DNA of 33,515 nt, taken from Pseudopedobacter sp045629485 (GTDB lineage Bacteria > Bacteroidota > Bacteroidia > Sphingobacteriales > Sphingobacteriaceae). The notes beneath the pieces are model-generated. The model worked only from the letters and a program-made list of their open reading frames with translations, was not told the origin of the DNA and did not search any database. How positions within the stretch are numbered: the stretch's first letter is position 1; every line of letters starts with the position of its first letter. The stretch is from assembly GCA_045629485.1 (NCBI GenBank), contig JAZQRF010000160.1, positions 1-33,515 on the forward strand, written 5' to 3'. The position numbers and the translations under genes were made by a program. Positions 1 to 6,775 of the stretch are shown piece after piece.

Positions 1-65
1 CACTTCGTTAAAAGAATACATTCATTACTACAACAATAAAAGAATAAAAAACAGGTTAAATGGAA

Positions 66-90
66 AGAGCCCGGTGGAATACCGAGCTCT
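66..90 (-). terminator. Possible terminator hairpin downstream of the phosphate transporter gene
   Basis: Two 10-base arms (66-75 and 81-90) are complementary except for one C/A mismatch and enclose a 5-base loop. The stem is GC-rich against an AT-rich background. It lies about 90 bases past the minus-strand stop of the PiT gene. The U-tract after it on that strand is weak, so this may be an RNA 3' end or processing structure. The rest of positions 1-180 shows no gene I can support. Confidence 0.4.
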
Positions 91-180
91 CGCACAAAAA
101 ACTTAATTTTCTAATCTATCCAACTTTTTGGGGTCACACCATTATCAACTAGGCCTCTTTATTAAATGATGAAACTCCTC

Positions 181-1191
181 TTAAAAGAGGTAATGGATAA
201 TGGCATAAACTATACCAGCAAAGGTTGCAGAAACCGGTATTGTGAGTACCCAGGCCCAAATAAGACTGTAGGTTATTCCCCATTTCACAGCAGAGAAACT
301 TTTTGTTATTCCTACTCCAATAATAGAACCTGTTATAGTATGAGTAGTAGAAACAGGAATACCAAAGTGCTCTGTTATACCTAAAGTAATTGCTCCGGCT
401 GTTTCGGCACCAACACCTTCTAAAGCATTAACCTTGGTGATTTTTGTCCCCATGGTTTTCACAATTTTCCATCCACCACTCATGGTGCCTAAGGCAATAG
501 CAGCATAGCAGACTAACGGAATCCATTCAGGCATTTCTGCGCCATTAGTTAGCACATTACCCGCCACAAGAGCCACGTAAATAATACCCATTACCTTTTG
601 AGCATCATTACCACCATGGGCAAAACTCAATGCCGCAGAAGAAACCAGTTGCAGTCTTTTAAACCACTTTTCTGCAGTTGCCGGCTTGGCAAATCGGGCA
701 ATATTTATAATTATTAAAGTAATGATAACAGATATTATTGCACCAATAACGGGAGCCAGAACGATAAAAGCTACTGTTGTTAGTATGGGAGTTAAATTTA
801 TTGCATGTAAAATACCATCTCCTAATATTAATGCATGGGCAATACCAGCACCGGCAAAACCACCAATTAATGTATGTGACGAACTTGAAGGAATTCCGTA
901 ATACCAGGTAAATAAATTCCATACAATCGCAGCAGATAAACCTGCAAGAATCACTTCGAGTGTAATATAATTTTCTACTACAGTTTTTGCGATGGTATTG
1001 GCAACTTTATGATCGGTGAAATAGAAATAAGCGGCGAAATTAAATGTTGCTGCCCATAATACTGCCTGGAAAGGAGTTAACACCTTTGTTGATACTACGG
1101 TTGCTATAGAATTTGCAGCATCATGAAAACCATTTATGAAATCGAATATTATTGCAAGTAAGATTACAATAACAAGTAGCGTAGTAACCAT
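181..1191 (-). CDS. pit: Inorganic phosphate transporter, PiT family
   Basis: Low-affinity, ion-coupled phosphate importer of the inner membrane (PiT/PHO4 family), 336 aa. The two family repeats are visible. The N-terminal one reads FINGFHDAANSIAT near residues 18-31. The second is represented by LSFAHGGNDAQKVMG mid-protein and by PVSTTHTITGSIIG in the last third. About ten hydrophobic segments span the whole protein, as expected for a short bacterial PiT. The gene starts 20 bases after the stop of the DUF47 (PhoU-like) gene, an established pairing in which the DUF47 partner is thought to control the transporter. Both are probably transcribed from the promoter at 1877-1910. An exact substrate other than phosphate cannot be excluded from sequence. 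Confidence 0.93.
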   Translation of the reverse strand: MVTTLLVIVILLAIIFDFINGFHDAANSIATVVSTKVLTPFQAVLWAATFNFAAYFYFTDHKVANTIAKTVVENYITLEVILAGLSAAIVWNLFTWYYGIPSSSSHTLIGGFAGAGIAHALILGDGILHAINLTPILTTVAFIVLAPVIGAIISVIITLIIINIARFAKPATAEKWFKRLQLVSSAALSFAHGGNDAQKVMGIIYVALVAGNVLTNGAEMPEWIPLVCYAAIALGTMSGGWKIVKTMGTKITKVNALEGVGAETAGAITLGITEHFGIPVSTTHTITGSIIGVGITKSFSAVKWGITYSLIWAWVLTIPVSATFAGIVYAIIHYLF

Positions 1192-1211
1192 GTTATTTAA
1201 TTAAATTAAGA

Positions 1212-1853
1212 TTAAGCGTTTTTAACCAGAATAGATTCTAGCACATTTGCTACATCTTCGCACATATCTGTTGCTGTCTCTAAAGCAGATAAAACTTCCT
1301 TATATTTAATTATGGTTTTAGCATCGTCTTCATAATCGAATAGATCTCCAACCGCTTTATCAAAAACATAATCAGCCTGATTTTCTATACTGTTAATACG
1401 AACGCAAGAATCCGTAATTACCCTGATGTTTTTAAGATCTTTTAATTCTTTGATCGCTTTATCAACATCTATACATGCTTGTTTAACCAAATCAGCCAGC
1501 TTCTTAATTGGCTCCGTCATTTCTGTCACATTATATAACAGCATTCTGTTACAAGCGCCATGTATATAATCTGCGATATCATCCAGAGCAGAAGCTAAAG
1601 CATGAATATCTTCCCTATCAAATGGAGTGATAAATGTTTTGCCTAATTCAAGATAAACCTGGTGAGTAATATCATCGCCAACATTCTCCAGATTTTCTAT
1701 GGTCTTATACATTTGTTCACGGGCAGGAGTGTCCGGACTATTTACCAATTCATTTAAGTGAACTGACATTTCTATAAGATTGGCGCTGGCCCTTTCGAAA
1801 AGAGGAAAGAATTTCTTGTCTTTAGGAATAAAATAAGAAAAAATATTGTTCAT
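1212..1853 (-). CDS. DUF47 family PhoU-like protein, probable regulator of the phosphate transporter
   Basis: Cytoplasmic all-helical protein of the PhoU/DUF47 superfamily, 213 aa from the chosen start. The N-terminus MNNIFSYFIPKDKKFFPLFE is typical of the family, followed by long helices rich in Asp and Glu (for example ITPFDREDIHALASALDDIADYI), which in PhoU-like proteins bind metal clusters. An upstream in-frame GTG at 1877 would add eight residues. I reject it because it coincides with the last base of the TAGCTTTG promoter element at 1877-1884, so the transcript should begin downstream of it. Partnered with the PiT gene 20 bases downstream and preceded by a PhoR-like kinase, which points to phosphate homeostasis. 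That role is inferred from family and context. Confidence 0.9.
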   Translation of the reverse strand: MNNIFSYFIPKDKKFFPLFERASANLIEMSVHLNELVNSPDTPAREQMYKTIENLENVGDDITHQVYLELGKTFITPFDREDIHALASALDDIADYIHGACNRMLLYNVTEMTEPIKKLADLVKQACIDVDKAIKELKDLKNIRVITDSCVRINSIENQADYVFDKAVGDLFDYEDDAKTIIKYKEVLSALETATDMCEDVANVLESILVKNA

Positions 1854-1876
1854 TACTGTGTTATGCTTGTAAGCCA

Positions 1877-1910
1877 CAAAGCTACTAACCCAATGTTAAG
1901 TTAATGTTAA
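1877..1910 (-). promoter_or_regulatory. Candidate Pho-box promoter of the DUF47-PiT unit
   Basis: Read on the minus strand, hexamers TTAACA (1910-1905), TTAACA (1899-1894) and TTAGTA (1888-1883) start exactly 11 bp apart. They run directly into TAGCTTTG (1884-1877), a perfect match to the Bacteroidota -7 consensus TAnnTTTG. No -33 TTG is seen at the usual distance, as expected if an activator replaces it. Repeats of TTAACA-like hexamers with 11-bp period are the known PhoP box of Bacillus, and the E. coli PhoB box also has 11-bp period. Assigning this to a Bacteroidota PhoB is inference. Confidence 0.55.
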
Positions 1911-1924
1911 TTTTTTGAGGAGCA

Positions 1925-2983
1925 TTAATTGTTTATCAGGGGGATGCTGGATAATGTATCTTTGGCCTTTTGCAAGGTAAATCCAAAGGTAGAACCCAGG
2001 CCAGGTGTACTTCGCACATGTATAGTTTGTTCATGCGCTTCTACAATATGTTTTACGATCGCTAAGCCCAATCCCGAGCCGCCCATTTGCCTGGATCGGC
2101 TGCTTTCTGTTCTATAAAAGCGTTCGAAAAGTCTCGGCAATGACTTTTCTTCTATTCCAATACCATTATCGGTAATCTCTATCAAAATTTGCTCATGCAT
2201 TTCGAAAGTAGTAATCGAAGTTGTACCTTTTTCTTTTCCATATTTAAAAGAATTGTCTAAAAGGTTTATCAATACTTGCCTTATTTTTTCCTTATCAGCT
2301 TTTACAAAAGTAGGATGGTCATATTTATCTTTGAAAAGAATGGTGATTTGATATTTTTTAGCTTTTAATTCTAAAGCTTCCATTACCTCTTTGATAAGAA
2401 TAGTGATATCAAATTTCTCGTAGTTTATAGGGATTTCTCTACTTTCTAATTTTGAAATTTCATTTAGGTCTTTAATTAAAAAACTTAGGCGATCAACATT
2501 CCTTGAAACCTTCTTTAGAAATTCCTTACTCAATTCGGGATCGTCTATAGCGCCATCCTGTAAAGCTTCAACATAACCTTCTATAGCGAAAAGAGGTGTT
2601 TTAAATTCATGGGAAATATTAGACAAAAACTCTTTTCTAAACTGAGCCTGCTTTTTTAGGTCTTCTATTTCAGATTTTTTATCTCTGGCCCATTCCTTTA
2701 CTTCCTGTTCTACATCGTTTATTGGGTCGGGGCTTACATATTCTCCAAGTGCGTCTTTAAGATCTTTCCCCAACTTTAGATTATGAATAAGTTTATAGAT
2801 AATCTTAATCTTAGAATAAATGTATTTCTCTAAAAGGTAATAAAAAACGAGGTAGCTAACCAACAACGATATCCCTGATGTAATTCCAAAATAATACCAA
2901 CTGTGTTGAAAATAGTAATTCACAACGCCGATAGACAAAGCTACAGCCAGGGAATTAAGGAATACAAGAGTGCGGAGTTTCAT
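1925..2983 (-). CDS. Sensor histidine kinase, PhoR-like
   Basis: Membrane histidine kinase, 352 aa. Two N-terminal membrane helices (about residues 5-24 and 30-50) are separated by only a short loop, so there is almost no periplasmic sensor domain. A cytoplasmic linker/coiled coil (about 60-115) follows. The H-box is FLSNISHEFKTPLFAIEGY (phospho-acceptor His in SHEFKTP). The ATPase domain has the N-box LINLLDNSFKYGK, G1 ITDNGIGI, F-box RLFERFYR and G2 GGSGLGLAIVKHIVEAH. All catalytic motifs are intact. No response regulator is encoded in this window. The next gene downstream on the same strand is the PhoU-like DUF47 gene, 71 bases away, which makes phosphate sensing the best guess. I leave the symbol empty because the partner regulator is not visible. 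Confidence 0.88.
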   Translation of the reverse strand: MKLRTLVFLNSLAVALSIGVVNYYFQHSWYYFGITSGISLLVSYLVFYYLLEKYIYSKIKIIYKLIHNLKLGKDLKDALGEYVSPDPINDVEQEVKEWARDKKSEIEDLKKQAQFRKEFLSNISHEFKTPLFAIEGYVEALQDGAIDDPELSKEFLKKVSRNVDRLSFLIKDLNEISKLESREIPINYEKFDITILIKEVMEALELKAKKYQITILFKDKYDHPTFVKADKEKIRQVLINLLDNSFKYGKEKGTTSITTFEMHEQILIEITDNGIGIEEKSLPRLFERFYRTESSRSRQMGGSGLGLAIVKHIVEAHEQTIHVRSTPGLGSTFGFTLQKAKDTLSSIPLINN

Positions 2984-3036
2984 AACGAATAGGTTTTTTG
3001 GACTTGTACTAATATATAATTCTATATCCTCATTAC

Positions 3037-3065
3037 CTAATCTACAATTAGATAATTTAGATTAG
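3037..3065. repeat. Inverted repeat between the HD hydrolase and histidine kinase genes
   Basis: CTAATCT (3037-3043) and AGATTAG (3059-3065) are perfect 7-base complements around a 15-base AT-rich spacer, which itself contains a further TAGAT copy. The element sits just past the HD gene stop and about 55 bases before the kinase start. It could be a weak terminator or a regulator site. In such AT-rich DNA chance is also plausible. Confidence 0.3.
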
Positions 3066-3069
3066 AATG

Positions 3070-3717
3070 TTATTTCTCACCGTTCCACTCTCCGTAAAAC
3101 TGATTAAGATATTGAAGCATAAAATCATGTCTCCCGATTGCCAATTCTTTACCCGCTTTGGTATTCATCTTATCTTTTAGCAGAAGCAGTTTTTCGTAGA
3201 AATGATTTATAGTAGGGGCAGATGTGTTTTTATATTCTTCTTTTGTTTGAGAAAGGTTGGGTTCAATTTTAGGATTGTAAAGTTCCCTGTTTTTATATCC
3301 GCCATAAGTAAAAGCCCTTGCAATCCCGATAGCGCCAATAGCATCCAGCCTATCTGCATCTTGTACAATTTGCATTTCTAACGAACTAAAAACTGGATTA
3401 TCAAAGCTTGATTTAAAAGACATATACTTTATAATATTCTGAACATGAAAAATTAATTCAGGGTCTATATCCAGAGTTTGTAAGAATTCTCCTGCCTTTC
3501 TCGGGCCAATTTCTTCATCACCATTATTGAATTTAGCATCAGCAATATCATGAAGCAGCGCAGCAAGTTCCACAACAAAAATATCTGCACCTTCCTGCAG
3601 AGCAATGCTCTTTGCTGTTTTCCAAACTCTTTCTACATGAAACCAATCATGTCCTGCTTCCGCATTAGCCAGCTCATTCTTTACAAATGAAATTGTGTCT
3701 CTGATGTTCTCTTGCAT
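3070..3717 (-). CDS. HD domain phosphohydrolase
   Basis: Cytoplasmic HD-superfamily metal-dependent phosphohydrolase, 215 aa. The metal-binding signature is visible: an N-terminal His in HDWFHVERVW (residues about 19-28), then the HD pair in LAALLHDIADAKF (about 47-59), and a later Asp in IVQDADRLDAIGAIGIARAF. This resembles the YedJ/YpgQ group of small HD hydrolases, for which nucleotide pyrophosphatase or phosphatase activity has been reported for some members. The substrate here is unknown. It has its own -7 element (3744-3751) and precedes the histidine kinase on the same strand by 86 bases, so weak co-transcription with the phosphate genes is possible but not shown. Confidence 0.85.
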   Translation of the reverse strand: MQENIRDTISFVKNELANAEAGHDWFHVERVWKTAKSIALQEGADIFVVELAALLHDIADAKFNNGDEEIGPRKAGEFLQTLDIDPELIFHVQNIIKYMSFKSSFDNPVFSSLEMQIVQDADRLDAIGAIGIARAFTYGGYKNRELYNPKIEPNLSQTKEEYKNTSAPTINHFYEKLLLLKDKMNTKAGKELAIGRHDFMLQYLNQFYGEWNGEK

Positions 3718-3743
3718 AAGGCAAAGAAAATAATAATTTAATA

Positions 3744-3751
3744 CAAATTTA
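3744..3751 (-). promoter_or_regulatory. -7 promoter element of the HD hydrolase gene
   Basis: TAAATTTG on the minus strand is an exact match to TAnnTTTG. It ends 26 bases before the ATG, giving a leader of roughly 20 bases. No clear -33 TTG was found. Confidence 0.5.
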
Positions 3752-3885
3752 CTTCCTCAGAAGAAAGCAGTTAACGGAAGATAAACAATTAAAGAAGTTA
3801 CATCGAATGGTTTTAGAATATCATATCAGCGTATAAATCGGGTTTCTCTTTTTATTGGTAAACTAATTTTTCCTAATTTTACAAC

Positions 3886-4455
3886 ATGAAGTTACCAATA
3901 GTTGCATACGGAGACCCGGTTCTTAAAAAAGTAGCAAAAGATATAGATGAAGATTATCCAAATTTACCAGGGCTAATAGAAGACATGTATGAAACTATGT
4001 ACGCAGCAAGTGGAGTTGGATTAGCGGCACCTCAGGTTGGTTTATCTGTTAGGCTTTTTGTTGTAGACGCAAGTTCATTCGCTGAAGAAGAGCCTTCATT
4101 AACGAATTTTAAAAAGGCATTTATCAATCCTAGTATCCTGGAAGAAAGTGGCGAAAGCTGGAAGTTTAATGAAGGATGTTTAAGTATCCCGGATGTTAGG
4201 GAAGATGTTTCAAGAAAAGAAACTATCTTAATCTCTTATTACGACGAGAACTGGAATTTAAAAGAAGAAAGCTATTCTGGATTAGCTGCAAGAGTTATAC
4301 AACACGAATATGACCATATAGAAGGCAAACTGTTTACCGACCGCATAAGTGTTTTAAGAAAGACCATGCTAAAAAGTAAATTAGATGCCATTTCTAAAGG
4401 CCTGGTAAAGGCTTCTTATAAAATGAAGTTTCCGGCATTAAAAAAGAAAAGATAA
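3886..4455 (+). CDS. def: Peptide deformylase
   Basis: Removes the N-formyl group from the initiator methionine of new proteins. 189 aa, normal length for the enzyme. All three family motifs are present: GVGLAAPQVG (residues 43-52), EGCLSIP (metal ligand C98) and QHEYDHIEGKLF (metal ligands H140 and H144, catalytic E141). Transcribed alone, divergent from the HD hydrolase and convergent with the gene at 4494. The ATG at 3886 is directly preceded by TAATTTTA, one base off the -7 consensus, so the leader may be very short or the promoter may lie further upstream. A terminator hairpin follows at 4471-4502. Confidence 0.97.
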   Translation: MKLPIVAYGDPVLKKVAKDIDEDYPNLPGLIEDMYETMYAASGVGLAAPQVGLSVRLFVVDASSFAEEEPSLTNFKKAFINPSILEESGESWKFNEGCLSIPDVREDVSRKETILISYYDENWNLKEESYSGLAARVIQHEYDHIEGKLFTDRISVLRKTMLKSKLDAISKGLVKASYKMKFPALKKKR

Positions 4456-4470
4456 TAAATTTTAACAGAG

Positions 4471-4502
4471 AAAGACTAATAAGAATAAGCTTGTTAGTCT
4501 TT
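4471..4502. terminator. Bidirectional terminator between def and the gene at 4494
   Basis: Perfect 9-base arms AAAGACTAA (4471-4479) and TTAGTCTTT (4494-4502) enclose a 14-base loop, followed on the plus strand by a T-rich run. The right arm contains the stop codon of the minus-strand gene, so the hairpin doubles as that gene's 3' end. Confidence 0.75.
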
Positions 4503-5126
4503 TCGTTTTTTGTCTCCTTCAGAAATCTGTTTTATTAAGGCTGCCCAGGCCAGAGGATTTAACAAAGGATTGGTTTGAACCATATTTTTGTTAGTTAAAC
4601 CAATATGGTTATTGTTAAAACTCATGCCCTGTATTTCGCCACCATCTCTGGGTAATGAATAGGATAAATCTCTTAATGTTTTCTTGGATAAATTTTTCTT
4701 TGCTATTTCAAGGTCGTCATCAGCAAATTTCATGGTTAGGAATTCTTTCTTAAACTCATCTGTACTAGCCCAGGGAAAAACTCTTACTACCGGAAGCAGG
4801 ATGTTGTCTGATTTCATTTTCACAATAGTGGTATACTTTTTATCTTTTAATCCATAAGGTATAGTGAGAGAGGTTTTTTTATAGCCTACAGAAGAGAAAT
4901 GAATAGTATCCCCTTCATGTGCCACAAAAGAATAATAGCCTTTATAATTCGCAGAATAAGATTTGCCCGCGGTACTGTTTCTTAAGGTAACGTAAGGAAC
5001 AACGGTATTGCTGTCTGCATCATAAATTACTCCTGAAAATTGTACAATCTTTTTATTCTCATTTTGAGAAAATGAGGTAAGATAGATACAATTTAGGATA
5101 ATTGATAATAACAGTGTCTTTATCAT
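4494..5126 (-). CDS. Secreted protein with a carboxypeptidase-regulatory-like domain
   Basis: Function unknown, 210 aa. The N-terminal signal peptide (KTLLLSIILNCIYLTSFS, cleavage near residue 20) indicates export. Residues about 27-105 match the CarboxypepD_reg-like beta-sandwich domain of Bacteroidota: VQFSGVIYDADSNTVVPYVTLRNSTAGKSYSANYKGYYSF and HEGDTIHFSSVGYKKTSLTI. In TonB-dependent receptors this domain sits at the N-terminus. Here there is no plug or barrel, only a charged C-terminal half (about 106-210), so this is a stand-alone periplasmic or outer-membrane-associated protein. It lies 123 bases downstream of nifU on the same strand but behind a terminator, so it probably has its own promoter. 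TTTATTTG near 5133-5140 is one base off the -7 consensus. Confidence 0.75.
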   Translation of the reverse strand: MIKTLLLSIILNCIYLTSFSQNENKKIVQFSGVIYDADSNTVVPYVTLRNSTAGKSYSANYKGYYSFVAHEGDTIHFSSVGYKKTSLTIPYGLKDKKYTTIVKMKSDNILLPVVRVFPWASTDEFKKEFLTMKFADDDLEIAKKNLSKKTLRDLSYSLPRDGGEIQGMSFNNNHIGLTNKNMVQTNPLLNPLAWAALIKQISEGDKKRKD

Positions 5127-5188
5127 CTTACAAATAAAGCTTAAAAATAAAAAGAAGGATTCAAACCTCCTGTTAAAAATTGTTAAAG

Positions 5189-5226
5189 AAAAAAGCCTTT
5201 TTCATTATTAACGAAAAGGCCTTTTC
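5189..5226 (-). terminator. Terminator of the mrp-nifU unit
   Basis: Complementary blocks (AAAAAGCCTTTTTC-like and GAAAAGGCCTTTTC-like) around a short AT loop form a hairpin with one bulge and T-rich flanks. It starts 24 bases after the nifU stop on the minus strand. Confidence 0.6.
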
Positions 5227-5249
5227 AATGTTTTAAAATATCAATATCG

Positions 5250-5540
5250 TTACTGAAGATTTACAGGCAGCACCGCTGTAGGATCATCCATATCAGTAAG
5301 GTTAACTGCTTCTACCGCGGTAATTGATGGTACCGCTTTCTTTACAGCTTGTTCAATTCCAGCTTTTAAGGTCATAATACTCATGGGGCAAGAGCCACAA
5401 GAGCCTAATAATTTAAGCCTTACAACATTATCATCCGTAATTTCTTCAATAGATACATTCCCACCATCAGTTTCCAGATAAGGTCTTATGGTATCTAAGG
5501 CCATTTCTACTTCTTTAATCAAACTATCTTTTGAATCCAT
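5250..5540 (-). CDS. NifU C-terminal-domain Fe-S scaffold protein
   Basis: Small Fe-S cluster scaffold or carrier, 96 aa, consisting only of the NifU C-terminal (Nfu) domain. The cluster-binding CxxC is visible in LLGSCGSCPMS (C48 and C51), after the typical RPYLETDGGNVSIEEI stretch at about 19-34. It takes part in delivery of clusters to apo-proteins. It is encoded 30 bases after mrp on the same strand, a frequent pairing in Bacteroidota, and the two surely share a transcript starting at 6667-6674. Confidence 0.93.
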   Translation of the reverse strand: MDSKDSLIKEVEMALDTIRPYLETDGGNVSIEEITDDNVVRLKLLGSCGSCPMSIMTLKAGIEQAVKKAVPSITAVEAVNLTDMDDPTAVLPVNLQ

Positions 5541-5570
5541 TATGGTAATTTTTTTAAAATTAATAAAAAA

Positions 5571-6650
5571 TTATACGCTTCTAGCATCAATTTTAGCATT
5601 TTCGTTTTTTATAGCTATTTGCTGAGCAACTCTTTGAGCAAGGTTTAAGAAAGATTTAGCAATAGGATTATTTGGTTCAAGAATTACAGGAATTCCGCTA
5701 TCGCCAGATTCGCTCACACTTTGTACCAAAGGAATCTCTCCTAAAAACGGTACATTATATTTTTCAGCCATCTTACTTCCGCCGCCTTTTCCAAAGATAT
5801 AGTATTTATTTTCAGGCAGTTCTGCCGGCGTGAAATATGACATGTTCTCCACAATACCCAAAACTGGCACATTAATAGCACTCATCATAAACATTCCAAT
5901 ACCTTTAGTAGCATCTGCAACGGCCACCTGCTGCGGTGTGGTAACCACTACGGCGCCAGCAATAGGAAAGCCCTGTGTAATAGTAATGTGGATGTCTCCC
6001 GTTCCCGGAGGAAGATCTACCACAAGATAATCCAGTTCACCCCAGTCTGCATCATTAAATAATTGCTTGATGGCTGTAGATGCCATCGGTCCACGCCATG
6101 GCACAGGCTGATTTGGATCTGTAAAAAACCCTATCGAAAGGAGCTTTATACCATGTTTTACAATAGGCTGAATTAAGGTTTTTCCATTTACTTCAGAAGC
6201 AAGCGGTTTTTCTCCCTCCAGCCCAAACATGATAGGCACAGAAGGGCCATAAATATCAGCATCTATTAAACCCACTTTGGCTCCGTTTAAACTTAGCCCT
6301 ATTGCTAAGTTAGCAGCAACTGTAGATTTCCCTACTCCTCCTTTTCCTGATGCTACAGCGATGATGTTCTTAATATTTGCCGAAAACTGAGTTTGAGGCG
6401 TAGTTACACGACTCGTCATATGGATATCAATCTCTGCGTCTTTACTTACAAAATGTTTGATGGCATTACGGCAAGCGTTCTCCAGCATCTCTTTCATTGG
6501 GCAGGCAGGCGTGGTAAGGACAACTGAAAAACTAATCTTGTCGCCCTCGATCACAAGATTTTCGATCATGTTTAGCGTCACCAAATCTTTTTTAAGATCA
6601 GGGTCTTCTACATTTCTTAAAGCATCCAATACTTGTTCTCTTGTAATCAT
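5571..6650 (-). CDS. Mrp/ApbC-family P-loop ATPase for Fe-S cluster assembly
   Basis: Mrp/NBP35-type deviant-Walker ATPase, 359 aa, that helps load Fe-S clusters onto proteins. Residues about 1-75 form a MIP18/DUF59 domain (VEDPDLKKDLVTL and TTPACPMKEMLENAC). The ATPase domain starts with ASGKGGVGKST (about 100-110), followed by IDADIYGPS and the PPGTGD motif. In many Mrp proteins a CxxC pair precedes the FGKGGG block. Here that place reads YFTPAELPENKYYIFGKGGG with no cysteine, so cluster binding, if any, uses other residues. The gene heads the mrp-nifU operon and is divergent from the transglycosylase gene, with back-to-back promoters in between. Confidence 0.93.
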   Translation of the reverse strand: MITREQVLDALRNVEDPDLKKDLVTLNMIENLVIEGDKISFSVVLTTPACPMKEMLENACRNAIKHFVSKDAEIDIHMTSRVTTPQTQFSANIKNIIAVASGKGGVGKSTVAANLAIGLSLNGAKVGLIDADIYGPSVPIMFGLEGEKPLASEVNGKTLIQPIVKHGIKLLSIGFFTDPNQPVPWRGPMASTAIKQLFNDADWGELDYLVVDLPPGTGDIHITITQGFPIAGAVVVTTPQQVAVADATKGIGMFMMSAINVPVLGIVENMSYFTPAELPENKYYIFGKGGGSKMAEKYNVPFLGEIPLVQSVSESGDSGIPVILEPNNPIAKSFLNLAQRVAQQIAIKNENAKIDARSV

Positions 6651-6666
6651 GATATTAATTTTGCTG

Positions 6667-6674
6667 CAAAATTA
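6667..6674 (-). promoter_or_regulatory. -7 promoter element of mrp-nifU
   Basis: TAATTTTG on the minus strand matches TAnnTTTG exactly and ends 16 bases before the mrp ATG. It faces away from the plus-strand element at 6693-6700, so the two transcription units share one short control region. Confidence 0.55.
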
Positions 6675-6692
6675 CTAAAAGAAGGGTAAAAA

Positions 6693-6700
6693 TAATTTTG
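6693..6700 (+). promoter_or_regulatory. -7 promoter element of the transglycosylase gene
   Basis: TAATTTTG is an exact consensus match 75 bases before the ATG at 6776. The in-frame TTG at 6698 lies inside this element, which argues strongly against translation from it. Confidence 0.55.
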
Positions 6701-6775
6701 TTTCGGTCTCGTTTTTGTTATAAATCAGCTATTCTGATCTTATATAAAAAGTTTTTTATACTTTTCGCAATATTT

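Noticed and set aside
166..384. Plus-strand 72-codon frame over the end of the phosphate transporter gene
   Set aside because: It is antisense to the well-supported PiT coding region, and its composition has no protein-like pattern.
5171..5186. Two TGTTAA words upstream of the secreted protein gene as a second Pho box
   Set aside because: Their spacing is 10 bp, not 11, there are only two copies, and no exact -7 element follows.
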